This document shows positions 35,166 to 43,587 of a stretch of 64,000 nt of DNA, in pieces. The notes beneath the pieces were generated by a model that was not told the DNA's origin, ran no database searches, and saw only the letters and a list, made by a program, of their open reading frames with translations. How positions within the stretch are numbered: position 1 is the stretch's first letter; each line of letters begins with the position of its first letter. Source of the DNA: Clostridium yunnanense (GTDB taxonomy: Bacteria > Bacillota > Clostridia > Clostridiales > Clostridiaceae); the NCBI RefSeq assembly GCF_016595795.1, contig NZ_JAENHN010000039.1, forward strand, positions 1 to 64,000, read 5' to 3'. The position numbers and the translations under genes are program-made.

Positions 35166-35195
35166 AAAAGCAGTGCTAAAAAGCACTGCTTTTTC
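35166..35195 (+). terminator. Terminator of the thiamine operon
   Basis: A 12-bp stem (35166-35177 with 35182-35193) with an AAAA loop, ending in T's; A-rich on the other side, so it may also serve the ferredoxin gene. Confidence 0.9.
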
Positions 35196-35205
35196 AATAT
35201 AGTAG

Positions 35206-35394
35206 CTATTCTACTGATATTGCATTTACAGGACAACCTTCTTCAGCTTCCTTAGCTGAGTCCTCTACTCCTTCAGGAACATCAGGATTTACTGCAGCAG
35301 CTTTTCCATCGTCCTCCATATCAAACACCTCTGGACAAATAGATGGGCAAAGTCCACATCCAATGCAAGTATCCTTATCTACTTCAGCTCTCAT
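35206..35394 (-). CDS. Single-cluster ferredoxin
   Basis: 62 residues. CIGCGLCPSICPEVF supplies three cluster cysteines in C-x2-C-x2-C spacing (C10, C13, C16; a fourth Cys at C20), and EGCPVNAI near the C-terminus the last ligand. This is the mono-[4Fe-4S] type found in Thermotoga and clostridia, smaller and with a more acidic middle than the classical two-cluster clostridial ferredoxin. It carries electrons for anaerobic redox enzymes. GAGGAAATTT stands before the ATG. Monocistronic. Confidence 0.92.
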   Translation of the reverse strand: MRAEVDKDTCIGCGLCPSICPEVFDMEDDGKAAAVNPDVPEGVEDSAKEAEEGCPVNAISVE

Positions 35395-35590
35395 AAAATT
35401 TCCTCCTCAAAAATAATTAACATCTTTATTATCTCCTAAAGGTTTCATTTTATGTCTATTAAATGATAATTTAACAATGAAACTTGAAGCTTCAAATAAT
35501 AAACTTATATATACAGCATTACCATAATTACAGGTAAAACTTAATTATGGTAGCTCTTAATTTAAGTTCAATTCTTAGTATAAAAATCTT

Positions 35591-36433
35591 TTAGTATAAT
35601 GCTGAAAACAACATTTCATATAAAGCATTATCCGCTACATAACCTTCTGCTTTTCCTTCTTCTAAAGCTTCAGTTAATTCAACATTTATTGGCAGCTCAC
35701 ATATAAGTGGCAGACCTAAATACTCTGCATGCTCTTCTGCAGACTTTTTAGAAAATACTCTCATCTTTGTACCGCATCCATCACACTCTATATAAGACAT
35801 GTTTTCTACAACACCCTTTATTGGTACCCCAACCTTTTCAGCCATGATAACAACTTTCTTAACAATCATTGAAACCATATCTTGAGGAGTTGATACCACC
35901 ACAATTTCTGATATAGGAAAACTTTGCATTACTGTAAGAGCTATATCACCAGTTCCAGGTGGCATATCTATCAGTAAATAGTCTAAATCATCCCATACAG
36001 TATCAGTGTACATCTGATTTAAAACTCCAGTTACTACTGGCCCCCTCCATATGACAGGTTGAGCTTCTTCAGCAGTAAGCAAATTCATTGATATTACCTT
36101 GATTCCCATTTTTGTTTCAACAGGAATAAACTTGAAGTTGTTATTATCGTCTATTGGTATCATTTGTGCTCTCTTTTCATTAATCCCAAAGAACCTTGGC
36201 ATTGAAGGCCCTGTTATATCAGCATCCAGCACTCCAACTTTATAGCCTTTCTTTCTCAAATGAGTAGCCATTATGCCAGTAACAGTAGATTTCCCTACGC
36301 CACCCTTTCCACTTATAACTCCAATTATATTTTTAATATTGCCGTATTTAGGCATAACCTTAACACATACATTTGTACCGCTTTTAGCACTTGAACATTT
36401 ATCTTTACTTGAACATGTTGAACATTCTCCCAA
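35591..36433 (-). CDS. Mrp/NBP35-type P-loop ATPase, iron-sulfur carrier
   Basis: 280 residues starting at TTG with AGGAGGT 8 nt upstream. The N-terminal CSTCSSKDKCSS is a cysteine motif that can hold a bridging Fe-S cluster. The deviant Walker A is ISGKGGVGKST, followed by LDADITGPSMPRFFG, the switch LIDMPPGTGDI and the subunit-interface cysteines in IECDGCG (CxxC). These proteins deliver [4Fe-4S] clusters to apoenzymes, fitting an anaerobe rich in radical-SAM and ferredoxin proteins. 18 bp separate it from the upstream lipoprotein gene, so they may be co-transcribed. Confidence 0.93.
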   Translation of the reverse strand: MGECSTCSSKDKCSSAKSGTNVCVKVMPKYGNIKNIIGVISGKGGVGKSTVTGIMATHLRKKGYKVGVLDADITGPSMPRFFGINEKRAQMIPIDDNNNFKFIPVETKMGIKVISMNLLTAEEAQPVIWRGPVVTGVLNQMYTDTVWDDLDYLLIDMPPGTGDIALTVMQSFPISEIVVVSTPQDMVSMIVKKVVIMAEKVGVPIKGVVENMSYIECDGCGTKMRVFSKKSAEEHAEYLGLPLICELPINVELTEALEEGKAEGYVADNALYEMLFSALY

Positions 36434-36451
36434 TTGTAGTACCTCCTATTT

Positions 36452-37285
36452 TTACCAGGCATCTGGTTTTTTATCTAATACGTTTATTTGCCATGCATTA
36501 AAATCATCATACTTGCAATCCACATAATAATTAGTTTGAGAATTATCTTTTTTATTTGTTATAGTTACTATAGTTTTAAATGTTTTAGTCTTATAACCTT
36601 GGTTTTTAACGCTGATGATTATATTAAACTTATCCGAGTTTTTATCTACTAACTGTCCATTAGGAATTATTGATTTTATATCTCTTTTGAACTGCTCTAA
36701 ATCAGTAGATAATATGTACTGTGCACAATCTCTATCATCCGAAATATCTATACCTATGCTACCATCATCCTTGGTCAACCCATCTTTGTTCTTTTTTATA
36801 ACTTCTAATATAGAAGAATAATAAACATTTTCAAATTCTCTAGGTTTTCTAATAAAAGATAAGTTTTGTATTATATCATTATCTAATCGCTTTGGAACTA
36901 CATATATGGATTTATCATCGTAAAAGTTGCCAGTTTTCTTGTCATATATACCAACTACATAATTAAACTTCTTTACTTCTTTTCCCATTTGTAGCTCAAA
37001 TACATAATCTGGTTCAAGCGTAGACTTTTCACTTACTGCTTTTGCAGAGGATAATAAATCATATATCTCTGATATGGTACTCTTGTCTGTTACAACAAAT
37101 CTAAATCCAGTATCTCTAGTGCTCTGAATAACTATTTTATCAACTTTATTTTGTTTTATATATTCGAAATCTTTATTTTTACTTCCAAGCTTACTTTGTA
37201 TTGCTTCAGTTACACCACATGATACAAATAACGCTGACACTAAAACAAATATCATCAATAAAATAATGCTTTTTCTACTATTCAC
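36452..37285 (-). CDS. Lipoprotein of unknown function
   Basis: About 277 residues. The GTG at 37285 gives a proper lipoprotein signal: SRK, a hydrophobic core (SIILLMIFVLVSALF) and lipobox FVSCG; a longer frame without a ribosome binding site would spoil it. The mature part has no recognised domain; it contains repeated strand-like segments such as VDKIVIQSTRDTGFRFVV and YKTKTFKTIVTITNKK. It precedes the Mrp ATPase gene. Probably an envelope protein anchored outside the membrane; function unknown. Confidence 0.7.
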   Translation of the reverse strand: MNSRKSIILLMIFVLVSALFVSCGVTEAIQSKLGSKNKDFEYIKQNKVDKIVIQSTRDTGFRFVVTDKSTISEIYDLLSSAKAVSEKSTLEPDYVFELQMGKEVKKFNYVVGIYDKKTGNFYDDKSIYVVPKRLDNDIIQNLSFIRKPREFENVYYSSILEVIKKNKDGLTKDDGSIGIDISDDRDCAQYILSTDLEQFKRDIKSIIPNGQLVDKNSDKFNIIISVKNQGYKTKTFKTIVTITNKKDNSQTNYYVDCKYDDFNAWQINVLDKKPDAW

Positions 37286-37356
37286 TTTGTACCAAACTCC
37301 CTTATAGATATAATAATTATAACTAAACTCACTCTCAAACAAAGAACAATACATAA

Positions 37357-37379
37357 AGGAGAAGTTTTATACTTCTCCT
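37357..37379 (-). terminator. Terminator behind the 194-residue protein gene
   Basis: A 9-bp stem (37357-37365 with 37371-37379) with a 5-nt loop; on the minus strand it is followed by TTATG. It separates two envelope-protein genes. Confidence 0.55.
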
Positions 37380-37445
37380 ACCTTACTCTAACTTAAATTA
37401 TAATACTATAGGGTTCCTAACTCAACTATTAATTTATATGTTAGA

Positions 37446-38030
37446 TTATTTATTCTGAATAAAACTCTCTACAATAATATCAAATACCGAATCCAAACTT
37501 TCCTTATATTTATCTTGTCCTATGCTAAAGTCCACCTTGAAAACTATTCCGTTTGCTTCACTAACGTAGTATGTATTATGATATACTAGTTTTCCTTGAT
37601 TTAGTTTTTCCTTATAGTTAACCTTTCTGCATTCCTTATCTTTTACCTTTGTACTTACTATCTTATAATCTAATATCTTTTCATTATTTAATCTAGTCTT
37701 GTCTTCTCCAGATATCTTGTCCAAGTTTTCTTTTGAATTTAACAGCTGAGCATACCCCACTACCCCTAATTCATCATTTTTAAAGTTATTGGAGTAAATT
37801 ATATAGTTCCCTGGATAAGATTTCTGTTCTGCAATCCACTCGCTAGGTAATTTATACTGATACCTTCCGTCATTTATTGAGTATTGCTTGAAATCAGTTA
37901 TATTACTGTTCATTAAAGACACTATCCTCAATCTATCATTAAACCCTACTTGGACTACAAAAAGTACTGCCATAAGACTTATGAGAATCAGCATAACTCC
38001 CAATTGCTTTTTGTTCATAAACGCTTTCAC
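37446..38030 (-). CDS. Membrane-anchored PsbP-like protein
   Basis: 194 residues from GTG with GGGGGT upstream. Residues 10-30 form an N-terminal transmembrane helix (GVMLILISLMAVLFVVQVGF). The outside part shows the PsbP/DcrB-like pattern: YSINDGRYQYKLPSEWIAEQ, then NYIIYSNNF, later YHNTYYVSEANGIVFKVDFS and a final amphipathic helix. Clostridia carry many such proteins; their role is unknown. It is expressed alone between two hairpins. Confidence 0.7.
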   Translation of the reverse strand: MKAFMNKKQLGVMLILISLMAVLFVVQVGFNDRLRIVSLMNSNITDFKQYSINDGRYQYKLPSEWIAEQKSYPGNYIIYSNNFKNDELGVVGYAQLLNSKENLDKISGEDKTRLNNEKILDYKIVSTKVKDKECRKVNYKEKLNQGKLVYHNTYYVSEANGIVFKVDFSIGQDKYKESLDSVFDIIVESFIQNK

Positions 38031-38101
38031 TTTTTACCCCCTGCAATATAGCATTTTATACTTTAGTATATTATAGGTACAAGCCTTTTATTACAAAAAT
38101 T

Positions 38102-38168
38102 AAGGTGGTGAAAAGATAAACTATTTACGCTTATTTGTTATAAGCAGTTTATCAAACTACACCACCTT
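38102..38168 (-). terminator. Three-tier hairpin terminator
   Basis: Nested perfect stems of 9 bp (38102-38110/38160-38168), 8 bp (38115-38122/38146-38153) and 6 bp (38129-38134/38140-38145) form one long rod. On the minus strand AATTTTTG follows. It lies 5 bp behind the stop of the acidic-linker protein. Confidence 0.7.
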
Positions 38169-38172
38169 GATT

Positions 38173-39507
38173 CTATTTCATTGGCACAACTATCATGGAA
38201 TTTTTAAAATCATAGAACATTAACCAATAACCATAATCCTTACCCTTCTTAGAATAAGGCATCCAAGTTACAAATCCTGACTTACCTCCATATGGTTGTT
38301 CTAACTTATCTTTAGTTCCAGGTACTGCATAAACCAAATACTTAACTCTACCCTCATCATCACATTTAAATCCAACCATAAAGTATCCATATTTTTTAAT
38401 GTATGGATAATAATTTATCATAGGATAATATACTACTGTGTATTTATTGTAGTTTGATATGTTGCACATAACGTCTAAATCCTTCACTGGGACCTTGTAC
38501 CACTTGCAGTACTTTATGTCTCTGAATCCACCAATCTCTTCAAAGTCCTGAACAACACCCTGGAAGAATTCTCCTATACTACCTCTTATCTCAAAGCTGT
38601 TTTCTAAATCTAAGTCTTCATCTCTTTCTTTTACGTCAACAATCGATCTTTCGTATTCATCAAATTTATGATCCTTAGGATCTTCCTCTTCTTCTCTATC
38701 ATCTATTTTGTCCAAGTAACTTTCTACAGGCTCATCCTTCGTTTCACTATTAGGAGTTTCAGCTTCAACTCTATCTACTTTAATTTCTTCTTCTACCTCT
38801 AACTTTTTATCAGCTTGTTCAACAATCACCTTATCTTCTTGTTGATCCTCTTCTAGTTTTCTAGGATTGTCTTTAACTTCTTCTACAATTGGTTGCTGAA
38901 GTTCTTCTTCTCTCTTTTTTTCTACTTTTTCTTTGATTTCTACTTTAACTTTTTTATCTTGTTCGTACTCAAACTTTTTATGTTCATCTTTATGATGATG
39001 CTCATCTTTGCTACTTTCTTTCACTTCTACTTTTTCTTCTACTTTTTCTTCTACTTTCATTTCTGTCTTAATCTTTGCATTGATTAGTTTGTAAGCTTTC
39101 CAATCATCACTTGGCGATTCACCATTCATGAATCCACCAAGTACAAAGGTGAACTTTCCATCCAATTCTTTTGCAAGGGCTGCTCCTGAGACTTTATCAA
39201 ATAGTATTCCAGCTCCGCCTACATCATTTGCTAAATACTCACAACTTGTCTCAGCCTTACCTTGTTCAGATATGTTCACAGGACCTAGGTTTATTAATTG
39301 CTTATTATCTTTTTTTGAACAGATAAGGATCATGCACAACTTGCCATTATCTTTTTTTAAGTTTTGTGCATAGAAGGTTATCTTGCATTTATCATTTTTA
39401 GCCTCAATCTTTGCATACCCTGACAAAGGCTTATCAGATGATACAGAATGACCTCTTTCATCTTCTTGAAGTATAATAAAACTCCTATATAATTTTCCGT
39501 GTGACAA
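38173..39507 (-). CDS. Clostridial protein with charged low-complexity linker
   Basis: 444 residues from TTG (GGAGGG 9 nt upstream). Three parts are seen. The N-terminal 160 residues (SHGKLYRSFIILQEDERGHS, YAKIEAKNDKCKITFYAQNL) are a compact domain recurring in Clostridium. Residues about 150-310 are an extremely acidic and lysine-rich linker with a DEHHHKDEHKKF patch and runs of Glu/Lys/Val. The C-terminal 135 residues (FFQGVVQDFEEIGGFRDIKY, GYFMVGFKCDDEGRVKYLVY, VTWMPYSKKGKDYGYWLMFY) form a second domain. No signal peptide is present. Relatives are common in spore-forming clostridia; function unknown. Confidence 0.7.
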   Translation of the reverse strand: MSHGKLYRSFIILQEDERGHSVSSDKPLSGYAKIEAKNDKCKITFYAQNLKKDNGKLCMILICSKKDNKQLINLGPVNISEQGKAETSCEYLANDVGGAGILFDKVSGAALAKELDGKFTFVLGGFMNGESPSDDWKAYKLINAKIKTEMKVEEKVEEKVEVKESSKDEHHHKDEHKKFEYEQDKKVKVEIKEKVEKKREEELQQPIVEEVKDNPRKLEEDQQEDKVIVEQADKKLEVEEEIKVDRVEAETPNSETKDEPVESYLDKIDDREEEEDPKDHKFDEYERSIVDVKERDEDLDLENSFEIRGSIGEFFQGVVQDFEEIGGFRDIKYCKWYKVPVKDLDVMCNISNYNKYTVVYYPMINYYPYIKKYGYFMVGFKCDDEGRVKYLVYAVPGTKDKLEQPYGGKSGFVTWMPYSKKGKDYGYWLMFYDFKNSMIVVPMK

Positions 39508-39613
39508 CTTAATAGTCCCTCCACATTATATTTATTCCTTATATTATATGTGTAAAGTCTTATAATATGATTGAAAAGGCTTATATACAGTTGTCCCATT
39601 TTATTTCAAAAGC

Positions 39614-39645
39614 AAAAAGCTTCTGTTTATTAACAGAAGCTTTTT
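39614..39645. terminator. Terminator behind rsmA
   Basis: A 14-bp stem (39614-39627 with 39632-39645), A-run before and T-run after on both strands. Confidence 0.85.
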
Positions 39646-39714
39646 ATATAATTAAGTATGTTATTGAGCTAGGATACTAATAACTTAATTTATATTTTTA
39701 TGTACACAAATTTC

Positions 39715-40566
39715 TTAACCATTATCTTTTTCTTCATATATAGAATCACTAAGAGCTGCAAATTCAGCTACACTTAGAGTTTCCCCTCTTCTTTTAGGAT
39801 CTATTCCACTATTTTCGAATGCCTTTTCCATCTGTTCTTTTGAAAGTCCTACACTTTTAACAGTATTCCATAAGGTCTTTCTTCTCATATTAAATGAACC
39901 TCTTACCACATCAAAAAATAACTTTTGACTTTTAACATCTACTCTAGGTTTTTCAAGTCTATCTAACCTTATAACTATAGATTCCACCTTTGGTCTTGGA
40001 ATAAAGGACTCAGGTGAAACATATCTTACTATCCTTGTATCGCAATAGTATTGAACAAGAACAGATATAGAACCATATTCTTTACAATTAGGTTCTGAGT
40101 TTATTCTTTCTGCCACTTCTTTCTGTATCATTATTGTTAGAGATTTAAAATTGTACCCTTCATTTAAAAGTCTCACAATAATTGGAGTAGTAACATAATA
40201 CGGAAGATTCGCTACAAGCTTAACGTTTTTTTCTTCACCTATCAACTCATTAAAATCAACTTTTAATGCATCCTTATGAATTAATTGAAACTTAGGATTA
40301 TCTCCAAGCTCATTTTGTAATATTGGTACTAGCTCATCATCTAACTCTATAGCTATTACCTTTTTTGCTTTCTTAAGAAGTTCTACTGTTAGCGTCCCAA
40401 CTCCTGGACCTATTTCTATGACTAAGTCATCTTCAGTTATTTCAGCACCATCAACAATGTCTTGTAATACAGAATCATCTACAAGAAAGTTTTGGCCTAA
40501 ACTTTTAGTAAACTTAAAATTATATTTCTTCACTAATTCCTGCGTTTTTATATCTTTTATATCCAT
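39715..40566 (-). CDS. rsmA: 16S rRNA (adenine1518-N6/adenine1519-N6)-dimethyltransferase
   Basis: 283 residues, standard KsgA length. SAM motif I is [15 protein letters not shown], motif [16 protein letters not shown], motif [13 protein letters not shown] (catalytic NLPY), and the C-terminal helical domain carries [17 protein letters not shown]. It dimethylates two adjacent adenines in helix 45 of 16S rRNA late in ribosome assembly. The start lies 4 bp behind the RNase M5 stop, the same gene order as in Bacillus, and a terminator follows. Confidence 0.97.
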   Translation of the reverse strand: MDIKDIKTQELVKKYNFKFTKSLGQNFLVDDSVLQDIVDGAEITEDDLVIEIGPGVGTLTVELLKKAKKVIAIELDDELVPILQNELGDNPKFQLIHKDALKVDFNELIGEEKNVKLVANLPYYVTTPIIVRLLNEGYNFKSLTIMIQKEVAERINSEPNCKEYGSISVLVQYYCDTRIVRYVSPESFIPRPKVESIVIRLDRLEKPRVDVKSQKLFFDVVRGSFNMRRKTLWNTVKSVGLSKEQMEKAFENSGIDPKRRGETLSVAEFAALSDSIYEEKDNG

Positions 40567-40570
40567 AAAA

Positions 40571-41128
40571 TTACTCTCCTATACTTAACTTTTTATCAAC
40601 CTTTTTCATAGCTTCCACAAATTCTTCTTTTGTTATTCCATAATTGTTTAATCTGGAAAGTAGTTGATTTCCATTTCCATATCCAATGCTAAGTTCTTTA
40701 CCTAAAAGAGCTCTTCTATTTTTAGCATCTCCATCACCAACCAATTTAAAATATAAAAGATCTTGAATACTAAATTCTTCTCTTTTTTCCTTTTGATTAG
40801 CCTTTGCTTCAGTCAAAGCTCTTATTATAACCTCTGGTGTAGCATTTTCAACCCCAATGTCACCATCTTTTGTTCCATCTTCCCTTGCTATATAAGCATG
40901 TTTTATTCCTTCTACCCTCTTAGCTATTATTCGTCTTATCTTTTCACCAGCAAAGTCAGGATCAGTTAAAACTATTACACCTTGTCTTTTCTGTGCTTCT
41001 TTGATTCTATTTATAACCTTAGCATTTATTCCAAATCCACCTACTGCAATAACTTCAGCTTCTACAGCCTTTTTTACAGCAGTAACATCATCTCTTCCCT
41101 CAACCACAATAACTTCTTTTATCACCAA
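40571..41128 (-). CDS. rnmV: Ribonuclease M5
   Basis: 185 residues from GTG. The N-terminal TOPRIM domain holds the catalytic Glu in [15 protein letters not shown] and the DxD of [14 protein letters not shown]; the C-terminal part ([20 protein letters not shown]) binds the RNA. It matures 5S rRNA in Firmicutes by cutting both sides of the precursor on ribosomal protein uL18. It is co-transcribed with rsmA. Confidence 0.95.
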   Translation of the reverse strand: MVIKEVIVVEGRDDVTAVKKAVEAEVIAVGGFGINAKVINRIKEAQKRQGVIVLTDPDFAGEKIRRIIAKRVEGIKHAYIAREDGTKDGDIGVENATPEVIIRALTEAKANQKEKREEFSIQDLLYFKLVGDGDAKNRRALLGKELSIGYGNGNQLLSRLNNYGITKEEFVEAMKKVDKKLSIGE

Positions 41129-41291
41129 AAGACTTCCTTTCCTTTTTAAATCATAATCTTAATTTAACCAGTTACACTGCTTCTGTCAACTTTATAGAGT
41201 TTTTTATTAAAGTTATTTCACCGAAACAATAGTTAAGTATAAATAGATCATGAATCAGAATCTTCTTCATATTCAAATTACCACCAAAAGA

Positions 41292-41322
41292 AAATAGAGA
41301 TAACTAGCCGTTATCTCTATTT
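41292..41322. terminator. Terminator behind the G5/3D protein gene
   Basis: A 13-bp stem (41292-41304 with 41310-41322), 5 bp past the stop codon; T-run on the plus side, T-rich on the minus side. Confidence 0.8.
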
Positions 41323-41327
41323 CTTCA

Positions 41328-42347
41328 TTATCCTTGACCGGGATAAGCAATAATATAAACATCTACGTTTCTTACACCCCACGAATTTGCATCACTATTT
41401 GAATTCATATAAAGATCTACCCTATTATTTTTAATTGCACCACCAGTATCATGTGCAACAGCAAACCCATAACCAGGTATGTAAACCTTTGTGCCTAAAG
41501 GAATTACCCTTGGGTCTACCGCAATAGTACTAGTTCCATTTGAATTTCTCTTAGGTGTGTTGCCTGTAGCTGTACTTCCACCTCCAGAATAAGCTGTTGC
41601 TACTACTGAAAGTTTTTTCTTATAAGCTATCGAATCTCCTCTAGACAGCGCAAGAGTATTCATCGTACCCTTAACAACTACTTTATTCTGAGGATCCTTT
41701 ACCACTTTCTCAGCTACTACTTTTTTACTTACCTCTTTGCCATTTTCAACGATAACTCTATAAGTAACTTCTTTTTCTCCAGGAAGACCTTCCTGAACCG
41801 TCTTTACAACGCTTCTGTCCAGATTGTCATCATTATTGACAACAGTACTATAATCCAACTGTTGGCTTTCCTTTACAACCTTAGACTCCACTCTTACAAC
41901 TTCTATTTTCATTCCTTCTGTTACTTGGGTGTTTACTGCTGGAGATATCTTGTCATATTCTGCAAGTTGTATCCCTTCAGCGCTTAACATTTCATTTACG
42001 TTACCTTCAGCGGTTTGTATCTTTAGCTCTTTTCCATCAACTGCAACCTCTACATCAACTGCCTTTTTTATATTAATCTTTATATTATTCTTCACAGATT
42101 GATCTAAAGATGGTTGAATTTTGTCCTTAGGGCCTAGAACTATACCGTTATCGTGTAATGCCCCTTTAACAGTCCCTTTAAATGTCGTTAATGTCTGTTC
42201 ATTTCCGTCTATACTAACTATTACAGTCTTTCTCATGTTGCATATCACTATAACCAAGCTTGTTGCAATAACAAGCCCCAACACGATTTTTGCCTTAGGA
42301 CCATTAGAAAAAATCTTTCTTAGATTGATTTTCATCTTTTCTACCAT
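41328..42347 (-). CDS. G5 and 3D domain cell-wall protein (YabE/RpfB-like)
   Basis: 339 residues. One transmembrane or signal segment (IVLGLVIATSLVIVICNM) is followed by two ubiquitin-like DUF348 repeats (TVIVSIDGNEQTLTTFKGTV-like units), a G5 domain (STVVNNDDNLDRSVVKTVQE, GLPGEKEVTYRVIVENGKEV) and a C-terminal 3D domain with its three Asp: IAVDPRVIPLGTKVYIPG, AHDTGGAIKNNRVDLYM. The 3D fold is shared with MltA-like lytic transglycosylases, so it probably cleaves glycan strands; in Bacillus YabE and in actinobacterial Rpf this class affects growth and resuscitation. It lies between tatD and rnmV as in Bacillus. Confidence 0.93.
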   Translation of the reverse strand: MVEKMKINLRKIFSNGPKAKIVLGLVIATSLVIVICNMRKTVIVSIDGNEQTLTTFKGTVKGALHDNGIVLGPKDKIQPSLDQSVKNNIKINIKKAVDVEVAVDGKELKIQTAEGNVNEMLSAEGIQLAEYDKISPAVNTQVTEGMKIEVVRVESKVVKESQQLDYSTVVNNDDNLDRSVVKTVQEGLPGEKEVTYRVIVENGKEVSKKVVAEKVVKDPQNKVVVKGTMNTLALSRGDSIAYKKKLSVVATAYSGGGSTATGNTPKRNSNGTSTIAVDPRVIPLGTKVYIPGYGFAVAHDTGGAIKNNRVDLYMNSNSDANSWGVRNVDVYIIAYPGQG

Positions 42348-42652
42348 TTATTTTCCCTCCTTTGGCAAGAGCGTCTGTAGCATTATAACTTAAAATATCG
42401 AATTTTGTCAAATTTTAGCCTCTTGCTTTTTTTGTTGACTGTCTAGAAATGCACCATCTGCATATTTTAAAAGTAAATAATAATTAAATAAAATGAGAGC
42501 ATTAGTGAGGAAACAGTCACTTTGGGGAGTATTTACAGATAAATGGCCCAAGTTTATTACCTTATATATATATTAAATTCATCTTTTAGTTATTACTACT
42601 ATTTTTCTGTTCCCATAATATGTAAAACCATAAAATATATTTTACCCTATCA
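42348..42652. other. Gap without a recognised gene
   Basis: About 300 bp between tatD and the G5/3D gene. It must hold the latter's promoter. A 27-codon plus-strand frame at 42491 lacks a ribosome binding site. No riboswitch pattern was recognised. Confidence 0.4.
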
Positions 42653-43432
42653 TTATAGTTTTAGCAACTGTTTAATGTTTTTTATAAATTGATCATTTAT
42701 TTCTTTTGGTTCTAACCCTTTTATCTCTGATAACTTTTCAACAATATATCTTATATAATCTGATTGATTTCTTTTTCCTCTAAAAGGTACTGGTGCCATA
42801 TAAGGACAGTCTGTTTCGACTAACATTCTATCTAAAGGTACTTCGTTCGCAACTTCTAATATCTTTTTAGCATTCTTAAAAGTCACTACTCCAGTAAATC
42901 CAATGTAATATCCAAGTTTCAAGCACTCTTTAGCAAATTCCACACTACCGGAAAAACAGTGCACTATACCTTTTACATTAGTAAATTCCTTCATGATTTC
43001 TAGAGTATCTCCATGTGCCTCTCTATCATGTATTACAACCGGTAATCCAAGTTCTTCTGCTAACTTCATGTGTGCTCTAAATACACTTTTTTGAACTTCT
43101 CTCGGAGGATTTTCTTCCCAATAATAGTCTAATCCTATCTCTCCGATAGCCTTTACCTTTTTATTCTTAGCTAATTCCTTTATCTTTTCAAAACTACCTT
43201 CATTAAATTCATTAGCATTTTCCGGATGTATTCCTACTGCAGCATAAAAAATATCATATTGTTCTGATAGCTTAACTGACATTTCAGCACCATATAAAGA
43301 AGATCCGCAGTTAAGTACTCCGATTACACCATTGTTTTTAATATCAGCTATAACCTTTTCTCTATCATCATCAAAAGACTTATCATCATAATGCGCATGG
43401 GTATCAAATATGTTAAATGCGAAATCACCCAT
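42653..43432 (-). CDS. tatD: TatD family deoxyribonuclease
   Basis: 259 residues. Metal site residues in order: NIFDTHAHYDDKSF (His-x-His), AIGEIGLDYYW (Glu), PVVIHDREAHGDTL (His), GIVHCFSGSVEFA (His) and VETDCPYMAP (Asp). The TIM-barrel enzyme has 3'-5' exonuclease activity on DNA and may also act on RNA. GAGAGGTG precedes the ATG. It lies in the conserved metG-tatD-yabE-rnmV-ksgA order, though other genes are inserted between metG and tatD here. Confidence 0.95.
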   Translation of the reverse strand: MGDFAFNIFDTHAHYDDKSFDDDREKVIADIKNNGVIGVLNCGSSLYGAEMSVKLSEQYDIFYAAVGIHPENANEFNEGSFEKIKELAKNKKVKAIGEIGLDYYWEENPPREVQKSVFRAHMKLAEELGLPVVIHDREAHGDTLEIMKEFTNVKGIVHCFSGSVEFAKECLKLGYYIGFTGVVTFKNAKKILEVANEVPLDRMLVETDCPYMAPVPFRGKRNQSDYIRYIVEKLSEIKGLEPKEINDQFIKNIKQLLKL

Positions 43433-43587
43433 AAATAGTCACCTCTCCAAATTTAATATATAAATTATTACATAAGATGTATAAGCTGTCAAACTGAGTT
43501 TTCAAATTATTCCATCAATTTAAGCACATATAAATTGCCCAATACCTAATTATTGACATTTTTGTATTTGTTTATACATACCTTATA

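Noticed and set aside
42491-42574. 27-codon plus-strand frame in the tatD upstream gap
   Set aside because: No ribosome binding site and no conservation evidence available.
42348-42652. Cyclic di-AMP (ydaO) riboswitch before the G5/3D gene
   Set aside because: Cell-wall genes of this type often have one, but the conserved core motifs were not found.
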